A stretch of DNA of 21,364 nt. Origin: JAVBSC01 sp031547305. GTDB taxonomy: Bacteria; Desulfobacterota; Desulfovibrionia; Desulfovibrionales; Desulfovibrionaceae. This document shows positions 15,348 to 21,364 of this stretch, one piece after another. The notes beneath the pieces are model-generated. The model worked only from the letters and a program-made list of their open reading frames with translations, searched no databases and had not been told where the DNA came from. A program made the translations under genes and the position numbers. Location of the stretch: the NCBI GenBank assembly GCA_031547305.1, contig JAVBSC010000103.1, forward strand, positions 1-21,364, written 5' to 3'. The number at the start of each line of letters is the position of its first letter. The first letter of the stretch is position 1.

Positions 15348-15884
15348 ATGAAGCAGGAATACAGCCCGTTCCGCAGCACCGCCACATTCAAGCCCCAGCC
15401 GGAATGTCCGGATATTGACGTCCATTTTTGCCAAACATGCCAAAAAAGCTGGCAGGCCCTGGGCTATGGCGAACACCCGCCGCCATCCTGCTGCGGCCGG
15501 CCGGCCGAGCGGCTCGCGCCCGTAAGCGAGGCTGAGGCCCCGGAAGGTTTCAAAATCACCTACAGCATCGTTGGCGGGCTGAACTACGACGCGGTGAAGA
15601 TTTACTGGCACGGACCGGCAGGACTGGCGCCGGACTGGCTGCTCCTGAAAACCTTCACCGGCAGCTACATCCGCTACGTTACCCACCAAAAACAAGCCCC
15701 CATGATCTTCGCCCTGGCGGACGAAGACGCCTACGTCTATTGCGACAAAGCGGTTTGCGAACGCTGCACATTCCGCTGCAAACGAGGCTTCGCCATCTAC
15801 GCCTGCTTCCTTCGTCCTTCCCCCTTGCTCCTGGAAGTGAACCTGGACAAAGTAGCCCCGCGTTTTAAAACTCAAATGCTTTAA
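15348..15884 (+). CDS. Desulforedoxin-like Cys-rich protein with extra C-terminal Cys cluster
   Basis: This 178-residue protein starts 2 bp after fadK with GGAGAG overlapping the fadK end, so it is clearly in the operon. An N-terminal CxxC (Cys28, Cys31) followed 17 residues later by a CC pair (Cys48-Cys49 in SCCGRP) matches the Fe(Cys)4 site of desulforedoxin and of desulfoferrodoxin domain I. The next segment (EGFKITYSIVGG onward) could be a remnant of the superoxide-reductase domain, but the His ligands of that centre are not visible. AYVYC (Cys132) resembles the AYCNLHG region, with the His lost. Instead there is a second cluster: Cys132, Cys137, Cys140, Cys144 and possibly Cys153. It may be a redox carrier or a metal-sensing partner of the pathway. 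The family is uncertain; an alternative is an unrelated zinc-ribbon protein. Confidence 0.6.
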   Translation: MKQEYSPFRSTATFKPQPECPDIDVHFCQTCQKSWQALGYGEHPPPSCCGRPAERLAPVSEAEAPEGFKITYSIVGGLNYDAVKIYWHGPAGLAPDWLLLKTFTGSYIRYVTHQKQAPMIFALADEDAYVYCDKAVCERCTFRCKRGFAIYACFLRPSPLLLEVNLDKVAPRFKTQML

Positions 15885-16132
15885 AGATTTGGGCGGCCGC
15901 GTCCCCTGCCATGGGGCTGGGGGACGTGCCCACCCGCACCCGCGATTGTCGGGCCGCGCTCACTTTGACCAAAGGGACGAAGTGAAGCTCCGCCGGTTCT
16001 TCAAGCCAAAGCGGGCGCGGCCCGTAAACAGGGGCTGCCAGTCCATCCTGAGCGAAGCGGAGGTGGACAAAATCTTGCAAGATTGGCCTCAGGCGGGGTT
16101 TGGGGCGGCAGCCCAAAAATCAAGTCCGATGG
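15885..16132. other. GC-rich convergent intergenic region with palindromes
   Basis: These 248 bp lie between the Cys-rich gene (+) and the LysR pair (-). They contain a 7-bp stem CGTCCCC/GGGGACG (15900-15926), a hairpin GTCCA...TGGAC (about 16041-16068) and the perfect 14-bp palindrome AATCTTGCAAGATT (16071-16084). No T-tract follows any of these. Open frames on both strands here have no family resemblance. It presumably terminates both transcripts. Confidence 0.4.
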
Positions 16133-17092
16133 CTATTCCTGGTCCTGCCAGTCCGTGTCGTTGGGCTCGTCGTCTTTGCCCGGCAGGCCTTTGCCTTTGC
16201 CAAGGAATCTTATGAACACTTCAAGGGGCAGGGAAGAGGCTTTGTTGTTCAGCGAGACGGCCATGTACTCGCGTTGCGGCAGGTAGGCGGACATTGGCAC
16301 GATGTTGAGCTCTTCCCGGTCCTTTTCGCTGCAGGCGAAGTAGTCCACAAAAGTCACGCCCAGGCCGAGCTTGGTATAGAGTTTGGCCGCTTCATGGTAG
16401 CTGACCATGTGGGCGTTTTTCATAAAAATGTTGCGCCGGCCCAGGTGCTTGGCCAGGAATATTTCCATGCTGCTGTTGTGCGGGGCGGCGATGTAGGGGA
16501 TATTGGCTATGCGCTCAAGCTGCGGCAAATCCGGCAGCGCGTACGGCCCGGTCTTTGGGGAGACCAAAGCGACCTGCGTGGAAAAAAGCAGTGTCATTTT
16601 GAAGTCCGCCGGCAGCTCCTCGGCGCAGATAATGCCCATATCCACCTTGCCGGCTTTAATCTGCTCCAGAATATGCTCCAGGGTGGCGTCGCCGTGAATG
16701 TGGAACTCCACGTTCGGGTAGTACTGCTTGAACAGGGCCAGTTTTTCAGGCAGATAATACTGCACGACCGTATAGGTCGTGGCCAGGTGGATGTTGCCCT
16801 TGAGTTTGGCAGGCAGCACCCCGATGCCCTCATTAATCGAATTGATGATGTCGAATATTTTAATGGCTTTTTCCAGCAGGATCTTGCCGCTTCTGGTCAA
16901 CTCCAGTTCGCGCCCCTTGCGCCTTTCAAAAAGCTTGACCCCGTATTCGTCCTCCAGCGCCTTTATCTGATGGGAAATAGCGGACTGCGTGCGCTTGGCC
17001 AAGCCTCCGGCCGCGGTCATGTTGCCGGATTGCGCGGACAGCCAGAAACCACGGAGCCACTGCGTGAAATTGCCGTTAAACTCAGGAATCAT
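16133..17092 (-). CDS. LysR-family transcriptional regulator (second of coupled pair)
   Basis: This 319-residue LysR protein has an N-terminal winged HTH with the family pattern MTAAGGLAKRTQSAISHQIKALEDEYGVKLFERRKG (about 25-60), a linker helix and a two-lobed effector domain from about 90. Its start overlaps the stop of the LysR gene upstream (ATGA, 17089-17092), so the two are translationally coupled. Both begin with a conserved PE-x2-G-x-F-x-QWLRGF block before the HTH. An acidic tail (KDDEPNDTDWQDQE) extends past the usual end. The two proteins share motifs such as PKTGPYA and NIVPM, so they are paralogues and may form heterodimers. The likely target is the adjacent catabolic operon or the 18459 dehydrogenase (inferred). 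Confidence 0.9.
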   Translation of the reverse strand: MIPEFNGNFTQWLRGFWLSAQSGNMTAAGGLAKRTQSAISHQIKALEDEYGVKLFERRKGRELELTRSGKILLEKAIKIFDIINSINEGIGVLPAKLKGNIHLATTYTVVQYYLPEKLALFKQYYPNVEFHIHGDATLEHILEQIKAGKVDMGIICAEELPADFKMTLLFSTQVALVSPKTGPYALPDLPQLERIANIPYIAAPHNSSMEIFLAKHLGRRNIFMKNAHMVSYHEAAKLYTKLGLGVTFVDYFACSEKDREELNIVPMSAYLPQREYMAVSLNNKASSLPLEVFIRFLGKGKGLPGKDDEPNDTDWQDQE

Positions 17093-18039
17093 GGTCTTGC
17101 GCTCCCGGCCGTTTTTTCTTTTTTGGGCTTAGCCTTGCTTACAGCGGTGCTCTCCAGGCACTTCAGGAATTCTTCGCATAAAAAAGTCATGGCCATGGAT
17201 CGCCTGTGGATCACCCCATAGTTCATCGGCTTGAACAACCCGCCCATGGGCACGATGTTGAAGCGCTCACGATCCGCTTCGTAAAGAGAAAAATCCCTGA
17301 TGAAAGAAATACCAAGGCCTTGGGCCACAAATTCTTTGGCCCCGCCGGTATAGGAAGAAAGGATTTCCTTGTGCATTTCCAACCCCAGACAGGCCAGTTG
17401 GCTGCGCAGGTAAATGCCCAGGGAACTCTGATACGGCGGCGCGATAAAGGGAATGTTCACCAGCCGTTCAATAGCCGGCGCGGTAAAGGCGTAAGGCCCG
17501 GTTTTGGGGGTTATAAGCAGTATTTCCGTGGAAAGAAGGTGCTCGGCCTCAAAGCTGTCCGGCACCTCCTCCAGATGGGCCACGCAAAGATCCACCTGGC
17601 GGGAAACAAGCAGGCGCAAACCAGCCTGGGCGGAACTGACCCCCTCCAGAATGAAGCTCGTGCCTGGATACTGGGAGATGAACGCGCCGATGGTCTTGGA
17701 AAGATAAAACTCCAGAAGGGAATTGGAAGCGGCTATTTTAATTTCCCCGGCGGCGGACTGCTGGGACTGGCCTATTGCCGTACGGATGCTTTCAATCTCG
17801 CCGAACAGCTCAATGGCCTTGGCGTACAGGAATTTGCCCTCGGCCGTGAGGCCCCGGCCGCCCTTGCCGCTGGTGAAGAGCCGGACCCCGTACATGCTCT
17901 CCAGCGATTGAATCTGGTAAGTTATGGCGGACTGGTTGCGGTGCATCACAGAAGTGGCGGCCATAAGGCTGCCCGCTTCCACTGTATAGTAAAACCCACG
18001 TAACCATTGAACAAAATCGCCAGTGAGTTCAGGAAGCAT
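17089..18039 (-). CDS. LysR-family transcriptional regulator (first of coupled pair)
   Basis: This 316-residue LysR regulator has the HTH pattern LMAATSVMHRNQSAITYQIQSLESMYGVRLF (about 25-55) and an effector domain with the same PKTGPYAF and NIVPMGG blocks as its downstream partner. A strong AAAGGAG lies about 8 nt upstream of the ATG. The C-terminus is Lys-rich (KAKPKKEKTAGSARP), in contrast to the acidic tail of the partner. The opposite charges could favour pairing of the two proteins, which is speculative. A structured leader of about 170 nt and a GCTCTTAAGAGC palindrome precede it. LysR genes usually autoregulate and act on neighbouring or divergent genes with an acyl or carboxylate co-inducer. 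Confidence 0.9.
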   Translation of the reverse strand: MLPELTGDFVQWLRGFYYTVEAGSLMAATSVMHRNQSAITYQIQSLESMYGVRLFTSGKGGRGLTAEGKFLYAKAIELFGEIESIRTAIGQSQQSAAGEIKIAASNSLLEFYLSKTIGAFISQYPGTSFILEGVSSAQAGLRLLVSRQVDLCVAHLEEVPDSFEAEHLLSTEILLITPKTGPYAFTAPAIERLVNIPFIAPPYQSSLGIYLRSQLACLGLEMHKEILSSYTGGAKEFVAQGLGISFIRDFSLYEADRERFNIVPMGGLFKPMNYGVIHRRSMAMTFLCEEFLKCLESTAVSKAKPKKEKTAGSARP

Positions 18040-18068
18040 CCGAAAACTCCTTTGCGTAGGCGCACAGG

Positions 18069-18080
18069 GCTCTTAAGAGC
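18069..18080. promoter_or_regulatory. 12-bp palindrome upstream of LysR pair
   Basis: GCTCTTAAGAGC is a perfect palindrome 30 bp upstream of the first LysR start codon. It may be an autoregulatory LysR half-site pair or a leader stem. Its position downstream of the predicted promoter would suit a repression site. Confidence 0.35.
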
Positions 18081-18093
18081 GGATTAATTTTAA

Positions 18094-18162
18094 GGCGCTC
18101 TCTCGGGCATGGCTTTTCAAAGTTGAAATGCCGCGGGGCTTTTTGCGGAAAGCGAGAGCGCC
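18094..18162 (-). promoter_or_regulatory. Nested inverted repeat in LysR leader
   Basis: An outer 9-bp inverted repeat (GGCGCTCTC at 18094-18102, GAGAGCGCC at 18154-18162) encloses a near-perfect inner hairpin at 18111-18132 (GGC, TTTCAA/TTGAAA, GCC). In the leader RNA this would fold into a two-level stem. It could be a structured regulatory leader or a DNA site for the LysR proteins. No known riboswitch is recognised. Confidence 0.4.
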
Positions 18163-18213
18163 GATCTTGTCCCTCTTTTGCATCTGCATTATTTTGGTAA
18201 TTATCCGGCTTTT

Positions 18214-18242
18214 ATTTTAACCGCAACAGAGCAGATTAACAA
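18214..18242 (-). promoter_or_regulatory. Putative promoter for LysR pair
   Basis: On the minus strand TTGTTA (18242-18237), 17 bp and TAAAAT (18219-18214) give a reasonable sigma70 promoter (4/6 and 5/6). It would produce a leader of roughly 170 nt. Confidence 0.4.
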
Positions 18243-18379
18243 GGTTTTTATTCACAGGATTGAGTTTTTGCCACTTAATCGCGGTTGTTAATTAAAAATA
18301 TTTATAAGCATGCGATTACCGTATAATTATAAGTTGGAATCTGGCTCGCTTTTATTTACCCCCGCGTATTCGCGTTTCG

Positions 18380-18417
18380 CAAAAAAGAAGGCCTCCCGGA
18401 ACAATTCCGGGAGGCCT
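18380..18417 (-). terminator. Strong intrinsic terminator of the second acyl-CoA dehydrogenase gene
   Basis: A perfect 13-bp stem (18389-18401 with 18405-18417; AGGCCTCCCGGAA and its complement) and a 3-nt loop are followed, on the minus strand, by TTCTTTTTT. It is about 40 bp beyond the stop of the 18459 gene and is a textbook Rho-independent terminator. It separates that gene from the LysR pair. Confidence 0.9.
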
Positions 18418-18458
18418 CGGCGTGAACCCAGAACCACGCCCGTCAGAGATAATCTTGA

Positions 18459-19655
18459 TTAATCAAAGTCATAGGCTGTCATTCCGCCATGCTGCACCAC
18501 TTTGCGGGAAATTGTGATGCGCTGGATGATCGGAGTGCCTTCCTCCAGCCACATGGCGCGGCAGTCGCGGTACATGCGCTCTACCGGGCCGTATTCCAGG
18601 GTACAATCTTCCTCAAAGTAACCGATGCCGCCGAAGATTTCCAGCATTTCGTCGGAAACCGCCTTGGTGGTCCAGATGCTGAACAGCTTGCACATGGCGG
18701 CCTTTTCTTCCAGGTACTCGTCCTTGGGGTTTTTGTCGTAAGCCTTGGCGAATTCATAGACCATGGCGCGCAGGGCATGCACGTAAGTGGCCATGTCCGC
18801 GATTTTCATCTTGATGGCCTGGCGGTCCACAATGGGCTTGCCAAAGGTTACGCGGTCCTTGGCGCGTTTGATGGTCATTTCCAGCATGCGCTGGGACATG
18901 CCCAGGTTGCTGCAGGCGATGTGGGCGCGGGAAACGGACAAAGAGTGGATGGATATCTCCAGGCCCTGGCCTTCATTGCCCAGAAGGTATTTCTTGGGCA
19001 GGCGGACGTTGGTGAACTTCAGGCCGGCATGGCCGGCGCCCCGGCAGCCCATCATGTGCGGCATGGGGATGGTCTCAAAACCTTCAATGCCCTGGGGAAT
19101 CAGAAAAGTGGACAGTCGGTGATCCTTGTCCGCGTTAGGATTGGTCACAAATGTGCAGTAGGTGTAGTTGACGCAATCCGTGTGGGAGATCAGGTATTTT
19201 TCACCGTTCAGGATGTAGAAATCCCCGTCCTTTTCGGCCGTGGCATGCAGATCCGCGCCGGTGCCGCCGGTTTTTTCCGTGATCGCCCAGTTGATGTACA
19301 CGGTTTTGTCGTGGAACTTGGGCATGATTTCCTTTTTGAGCGCTTCGGAGCCGTAGTCGTAGAGCACGCGCCAGTTCAGGTCCATGGCGTGGTGCAGGTG
19401 CATGCGCATTCCGCCGGGGCCACGGCTGAATTCTTCCTGGATGCGCATGATTTCGGTTTCGCTCATGCCCCATCCGCCGTATTCGGTGGGCAGGCAGCAA
19501 CGGTACAGGTCGTTGTCCGCGGCCAGTTTGTAGAATTCGTCAGGAAACACGTTGGTGACTTCAATTTCGCGCTGCATTTTGTCAAACGGCCCTTCGGCGA
19601 GAGCGCGAATTTTTTCCAGGTACGCTTCGAATTCCGCTTTTGAGAGCTTGCCCAT
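18459..19655 (-). CDS. Acyl-CoA dehydrogenase (canonical catalytic Glu)
   Basis: This 398-residue acyl-CoA dehydrogenase has INWAITEKTGGTGADL (121-136), FYILNGEKYLISH (146-158), VTFGKPIVDRQAIKMKIADM (269-288), EIFGGIGYFEED (339-350) and WLEEGTPIIQRITISRKVV (369-387). Glu372 in EEGT occupies the medium-chain-dehydrogenase catalytic position. The helix position used by the first dehydrogenase of this window is SVSR here, with no Glu. It is therefore not a recent duplicate of the 7308 gene. The start at 19655 rather than 19691 is chosen because AGGAGGGA lies 5-7 nt upstream. It is a single-gene transcript with its own terminator, divergent from the LacI gene. It probably supplies a second oxidation/reduction step through the same ETF. 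The acyl substrate is unknown. Confidence 0.9.
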   Translation of the reverse strand: MGKLSKAEFEAYLEKIRALAEGPFDKMQREIEVTNVFPDEFYKLAADNDLYRCCLPTEYGGWGMSETEIMRIQEEFSRGPGGMRMHLHHAMDLNWRVLYDYGSEALKKEIMPKFHDKTVYINWAITEKTGGTGADLHATAEKDGDFYILNGEKYLISHTDCVNYTYCTFVTNPNADKDHRLSTFLIPQGIEGFETIPMPHMMGCRGAGHAGLKFTNVRLPKKYLLGNEGQGLEISIHSLSVSRAHIACSNLGMSQRMLEMTIKRAKDRVTFGKPIVDRQAIKMKIADMATYVHALRAMVYEFAKAYDKNPKDEYLEEKAAMCKLFSIWTTKAVSDEMLEIFGGIGYFEEDCTLEYGPVERMYRDCRAMWLEEGTPIIQRITISRKVVQHGGMTAYDFD

Positions 19656-19735
19656 ATGTCCCTCCTGAGGGATGGTTAAAATGTTGCACAAAAAAGACGT
19701 CAGGACGTTAAATTTTTTTCCTCATATGACGCATA

Positions 19736-19764
19736 AGTTATTTGTTCGCGGACGTTTTGGTCAA
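19736..19764 (-). promoter_or_regulatory. Putative promoter for second acyl-CoA dehydrogenase
   Basis: On the minus strand TTGACC (19764-19759), a 17-bp spacer and ATAACT (19741-19736) lie about 80 bp upstream of the start codon. The -35 is good and the -10 is weak. The ATTTGACC context resembles that of the candidate ydiO promoter at 7144-7151. Confidence 0.3.
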
Positions 19765-19943
19765 ATCAATTATCCAAAGCCTTTGTTCATGAATCGGATG
19801 CATAAGCGGGGTATCGTGACAAAAAACACTATCCATGTCTTATGATTACGCCCTGAAGGCTCAACGTTAGCTTGCTCCTGGCCTGGACCGGCGAATTTTC
19901 GCTTGACATTTCTTGTGAAATACCGGACACAAGGAGCCAGCAG

Positions 19944-19959
19944 TGAAACCGATTGCATT
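19944..19959. promoter_or_regulatory. LacI-type operator 1
   Basis: TGAAACCGATTGCATT resembles LacI/GntR-type operators centred on AAACCGGTTT. It differs at a single position from operator 2, which is 108 bp away. The pair suggests looping or dual control by the adjacent LacI-family protein. Confidence 0.65.
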
Positions 19960-19960
19960 C

Positions 19961-19990
19961 TTGTCTCCGGCGAGCATAGATCTATATGAT
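19961..19990 (+). promoter_or_regulatory. Possible promoter toward LacI gene
   Basis: TTGTCT (19961-19966), 18 bp, and TATGAT (19985-19990; 5 of 6 to consensus) lie immediately after operator 1 and upstream of operator 2. Repressor bound at either site would be well placed to block it, consistent with autoregulation. Confidence 0.35.
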
Positions 19991-20051
19991 ACTTTGGATT
20001 ATTGTAAAAAATTAGACGAATCCGTAGCGGCGATATTTTTTTCAACGAAAA

Positions 20052-20067
20052 TGAAACCGGTTGCATT
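20052..20067. promoter_or_regulatory. LacI-type operator 2
   Basis: TGAAACCGGTTGCATT has the CCGG centre and near-palindromic arms (TGAAACC / GGTTGCA) typical of LacI-family operators. It lies 60 bp upstream of the LacI start, downstream of the possible promoter, and matches operator 1 at 15 of 16 positions. Confidence 0.7.
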
Positions 20068-20126
20068 TTAATTCGCGCCGCTGCCAAAGAATCCGGCGCG
20101 TTAAAACACCGTAGCGGGAAGCTTGC

Positions 20127-21140
20127 ATGCGCAAGACGACCATCCACGAAATAGCCGCCAAAGCCGGAGTGTCTTCGGCCACCGTCTCGCGCGCCATCCA
20201 CTCCCCTCATCTGCTCAATGAAAAAACCCTCCAGCGCATCCGCCAGCTTATGGAGGATCAGGATTATTCATACAACGCGGCCGCGGCCAATCTGTCCAAG
20301 GGCACGTCCAGCGGGGTGGCCGTTGTGGTGCCGCGCGTGAACAGTCCGGTGTTCGCGGATACGATCACCGGCATTCAGGAATATCTACAAAGCTGCGGAT
20401 ACTACGTCACCGTGGCCAGCACGCACTACGACGCGGCCGAAGAACGCCACATCCTGAAACGCATCATGGAGCAGCGTCCGGCGGGGCTGTTGCTGACCGG
20501 CTACGCGGCGGAAAACGAATCTTTCGTCATTTCCCTGGCCGCCAAACTTCCCCTGATCGTCATGTGGGAAAAAGCCATCCCGCCGCTGAACTACGTGGGA
20601 TTCAACAATTACCAGTCTACCCTGGACATTTTCACCCACCTGTTTTCTTTGGGCCACCGTCGCATAGCGGCCATCCTCGGTCCGTATACCAAGGTCGTCC
20701 GGGCCAAGCGGCGTTACCAGGCTTATCTTGATTTTTTAAGCGGTCACGGTCTGCCGTTTCGCCAGGAATACGTCTGCGAAGCCGAGCCGACCCTGGCTGA
20801 AGGCAAGCGGGCCATGGAAATGCTGGTAACGCTGCCGGAACGGCCCACGGCCGTCTTTTGCAACAACGACTTACAAGCCATTGCCGCCATTCGCGTAATC
20901 AACGACGCCGGACTTTCCGTGCCGGGCGACATCTCCATTTTCGGCTTCGACGATGCGGCCGTATCCCAGTACATTACACCGCCGCTGACCACCCTGCACG
21001 TTCCCAGCCGGGAGATCGGCACTGAATCCGCGCGGTTTTTGCACGAGCTGATGCGCGGCGCGCAGTCCGGCCCGGTGGCCCATATTGTGGATACGCCGTT
21101 TATTCTGAGAAATTCCTGCAGAGCCCTGCGGGAAGCCTGA
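20127..21140 (+). CDS. LacI-family transcriptional regulator (GntR/Idn-like)
   Basis: This 337-residue protein has the full LacI/GalR plan. The HTH is TTIHEIAAKAGVSSATVSRAI (4-24), and the hinge helix is NAAAANLSKG (about 55-64). The periplasmic-binding-protein-like core has VAVVVPRVNSPVFADTITGIQ, the GHRRIAAILGP block, TAVFCNNDLQAIAAI, VPGDISIFGFDDAAVSQYITPPLTTL and a C-terminal RNSC. Family members bind sugars, sugar acids or related polyols and leave their operator on binding. Two matching operators lie upstream, so autoregulation and control of the downstream dehydrogenase 50 bp away is likely. The divergent acyl-CoA dehydrogenase may also respond. The ATG lacks a strong Shine-Dalgarno (GGGAAGC is the best candidate). 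Confidence 0.92.
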   Translation: MRKTTIHEIAAKAGVSSATVSRAIHSPHLLNEKTLQRIRQLMEDQDYSYNAAAANLSKGTSSGVAVVVPRVNSPVFADTITGIQEYLQSCGYYVTVASTHYDAAEERHILKRIMEQRPAGLLLTGYAAENESFVISLAAKLPLIVMWEKAIPPLNYVGFNNYQSTLDIFTHLFSLGHRRIAAILGPYTKVVRAKRRYQAYLDFLSGHGLPFRQEYVCEAEPTLAEGKRAMEMLVTLPERPTAVFCNNDLQAIAAIRVINDAGLSVPGDISIFGFDDAAVSQYITPPLTTLHVPSREIGTESARFLHELMRGAQSGPVAHIVDTPFILRNSCRALREA

Positions 21141-21190
21141 CCAGCGGGAATGCATACCCGCAAACTTACTATTATCTTTCAGGAGAAACC

Positions 21191-21364
21191 ATGCCAGTGA
21201 CATATTTGAAAAAAGCGGCCAAAACGCCGGAAACGGAAACCGCGACCGCCCGGAAAGTGGTGGCCGAAATGCTCGCCGCCATAGAAGAAGGCAAAGAGTC
21301 CGCCGTACGCGAATACGCGCTCAAGCTGGATAAATGGAACGGCGACATAATCATGTCTGAAGCG
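21191..21364 (+). CDS. Histidinol dehydrogenase-family protein, N-terminal part (runs off window)
   Basis: The first 58 residues are present and the frame is open to the window end. The start has a good AGGAGA 6 nt before the ATG. YLKKAAKTPETETATARKVV, MLAAIEEGKESAVREYA and LDKWNGDIIMSE match the N-terminus of HisD-superfamily proteins that sit next to LacI or GntR regulators outside histidine operons. Such members, exemplified by the sulfopropanediol dehydrogenase HpsN, oxidise small polyols or hydroxysulfonates with NAD+ rather than histidinol. The LacI neighbour and absence of other his genes support a catabolic dehydrogenase. The catalytic and Zn residues lie outside the window, so the substrate is undecided. 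Confidence 0.75.
   Translation, partial: MPVTYLKKAAKTPETETATARKVVAEMLAAIEEGKESAVREYALKLDKWNGDIIMSEA

Larger units (their letters stand above)
18040..18380. other. LysR-pair promoter and leader region
   Basis: This region lies between the terminator of the 18459 gene and the first LysR gene, both on the minus strand. It contains an AT-rich block at 18180-18360 with a likely promoter, a nested inverted repeat, and a 12-bp palindrome close to the LysR start. No coding frame is supported. Confidence 0.5.
19656..20126. other. Divergent regulatory region (dehydrogenase / LacI)
   Basis: This 471-bp region is moderately AT-rich and contains the promoter of the minus-strand dehydrogenase, two LacI-type operators, a possible promoter toward the LacI gene and an inverted repeat CTTGTG-10 bp-CACAAG at 19912-19933. 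A minus-strand open frame spans part of it (19770-20210) but crosses both operators and the LacI start and has no family resemblance. Confidence 0.55.

Noticed and set aside
15865..16215. Open frames on both strands in the convergent gap before the LysR pair
   Set aside because: They overlap palindromic non-coding DNA and flanking genes and have no recognisable domain or translation signals.
7144..19766. Repeated TTTGACC element near 7145, 15964 and (minus) 19764 as a shared operator
   Set aside because: The element is only 7 bp, overlaps generic -35 sequences, and one copy lies in a convergent gap without a promoter; chance is a sufficient explanation.
19770..20210. Minus-strand 146-residue frame in the divergent region
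   Set aside because: It crosses both LacI operators and the start of the LacI gene, and its sequence is not protein-like.
1..21364. CRISPR arrays, tRNA/rRNA genes, IS elements or prophage genes
   Set aside because: No regularly spaced repeats, cloverleaf-like sequences, transposase or integrase motifs were seen anywhere in the window.

Overview
This 21.4 kb window is high-GC bacterial chromosome. It reads as a strictly anaerobic proteobacterium, most likely a sulfate- or sulfite-reducing Desulfovibrionaceae-type organism. The basis is overall gene style: paired LysR regulators, a desulforedoxin-type metal site, many flavin/Fe-S redox genes and a LacI/histidinol-dehydrogenase-family locus. 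This is inference from protein flavour, since there is no rRNA or other phylogenetic marker. No tRNA, IS element, CRISPR array or phage gene was seen.

Layout. (1) 1-2100: a very GC-rich low-complexity start, a secreted BON-domain protein (-), and tgt (+, start revised to 804). (2) 2117-4348: a membrane hybrid histidine kinase (-), followed by 580 bp of non-coding DNA. (3) 4929-15884: a same-strand catabolic/redox block. It holds an Old Yellow Enzyme-type Fe-S flavin reductase, then an acyl-CoA dehydrogenase (YdiO/CaiA type), FixA, FixB, FixC, FixX, a metallo-beta-lactamase-fold hydrolase, a tandem tautomerase, a 70-residue orphan, a FadK-type acyl-CoA synthetase and a desulforedoxin-like Cys-rich protein. 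(4) 16133-18039: two translationally coupled LysR paralogues (-). (5) 18459-19655: a second acyl-CoA dehydrogenase (-) with a strong terminator. (6) 19656-21364: a divergent regulatory region with two near-identical LacI-type operators, a LacI-family repressor, and the 5' part of a histidinol-dehydrogenase-family dehydrogenase that runs off the window.

How it may work together. FadK would activate a carboxylic acid to its CoA thioester. The two acyl-CoA dehydrogenases and the OYE-type reductase would oxidise or reduce C=C bonds. FixAB (ETF) plus FixC/FixX (ETF:quinone-oxidoreductase-like flavoprotein and ferredoxin) would connect them to the quinone pool and low-potential carriers. The core is the E. 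coli ydiO-ydiQRST-fadK arrangement, but three genes (hydrolase, double tautomerase, 70-residue protein) sit between fixX and fadK, and an unusual Cys-rich protein is appended 2 bp after fadK. The tautomerase and hydrolase suggest a substrate needing isomerisation and thioester or ring hydrolysis, rather than a plain fatty acid. The substrate cannot be read from sequence. This expanded module is the best candidate for an undescribed system in the window.
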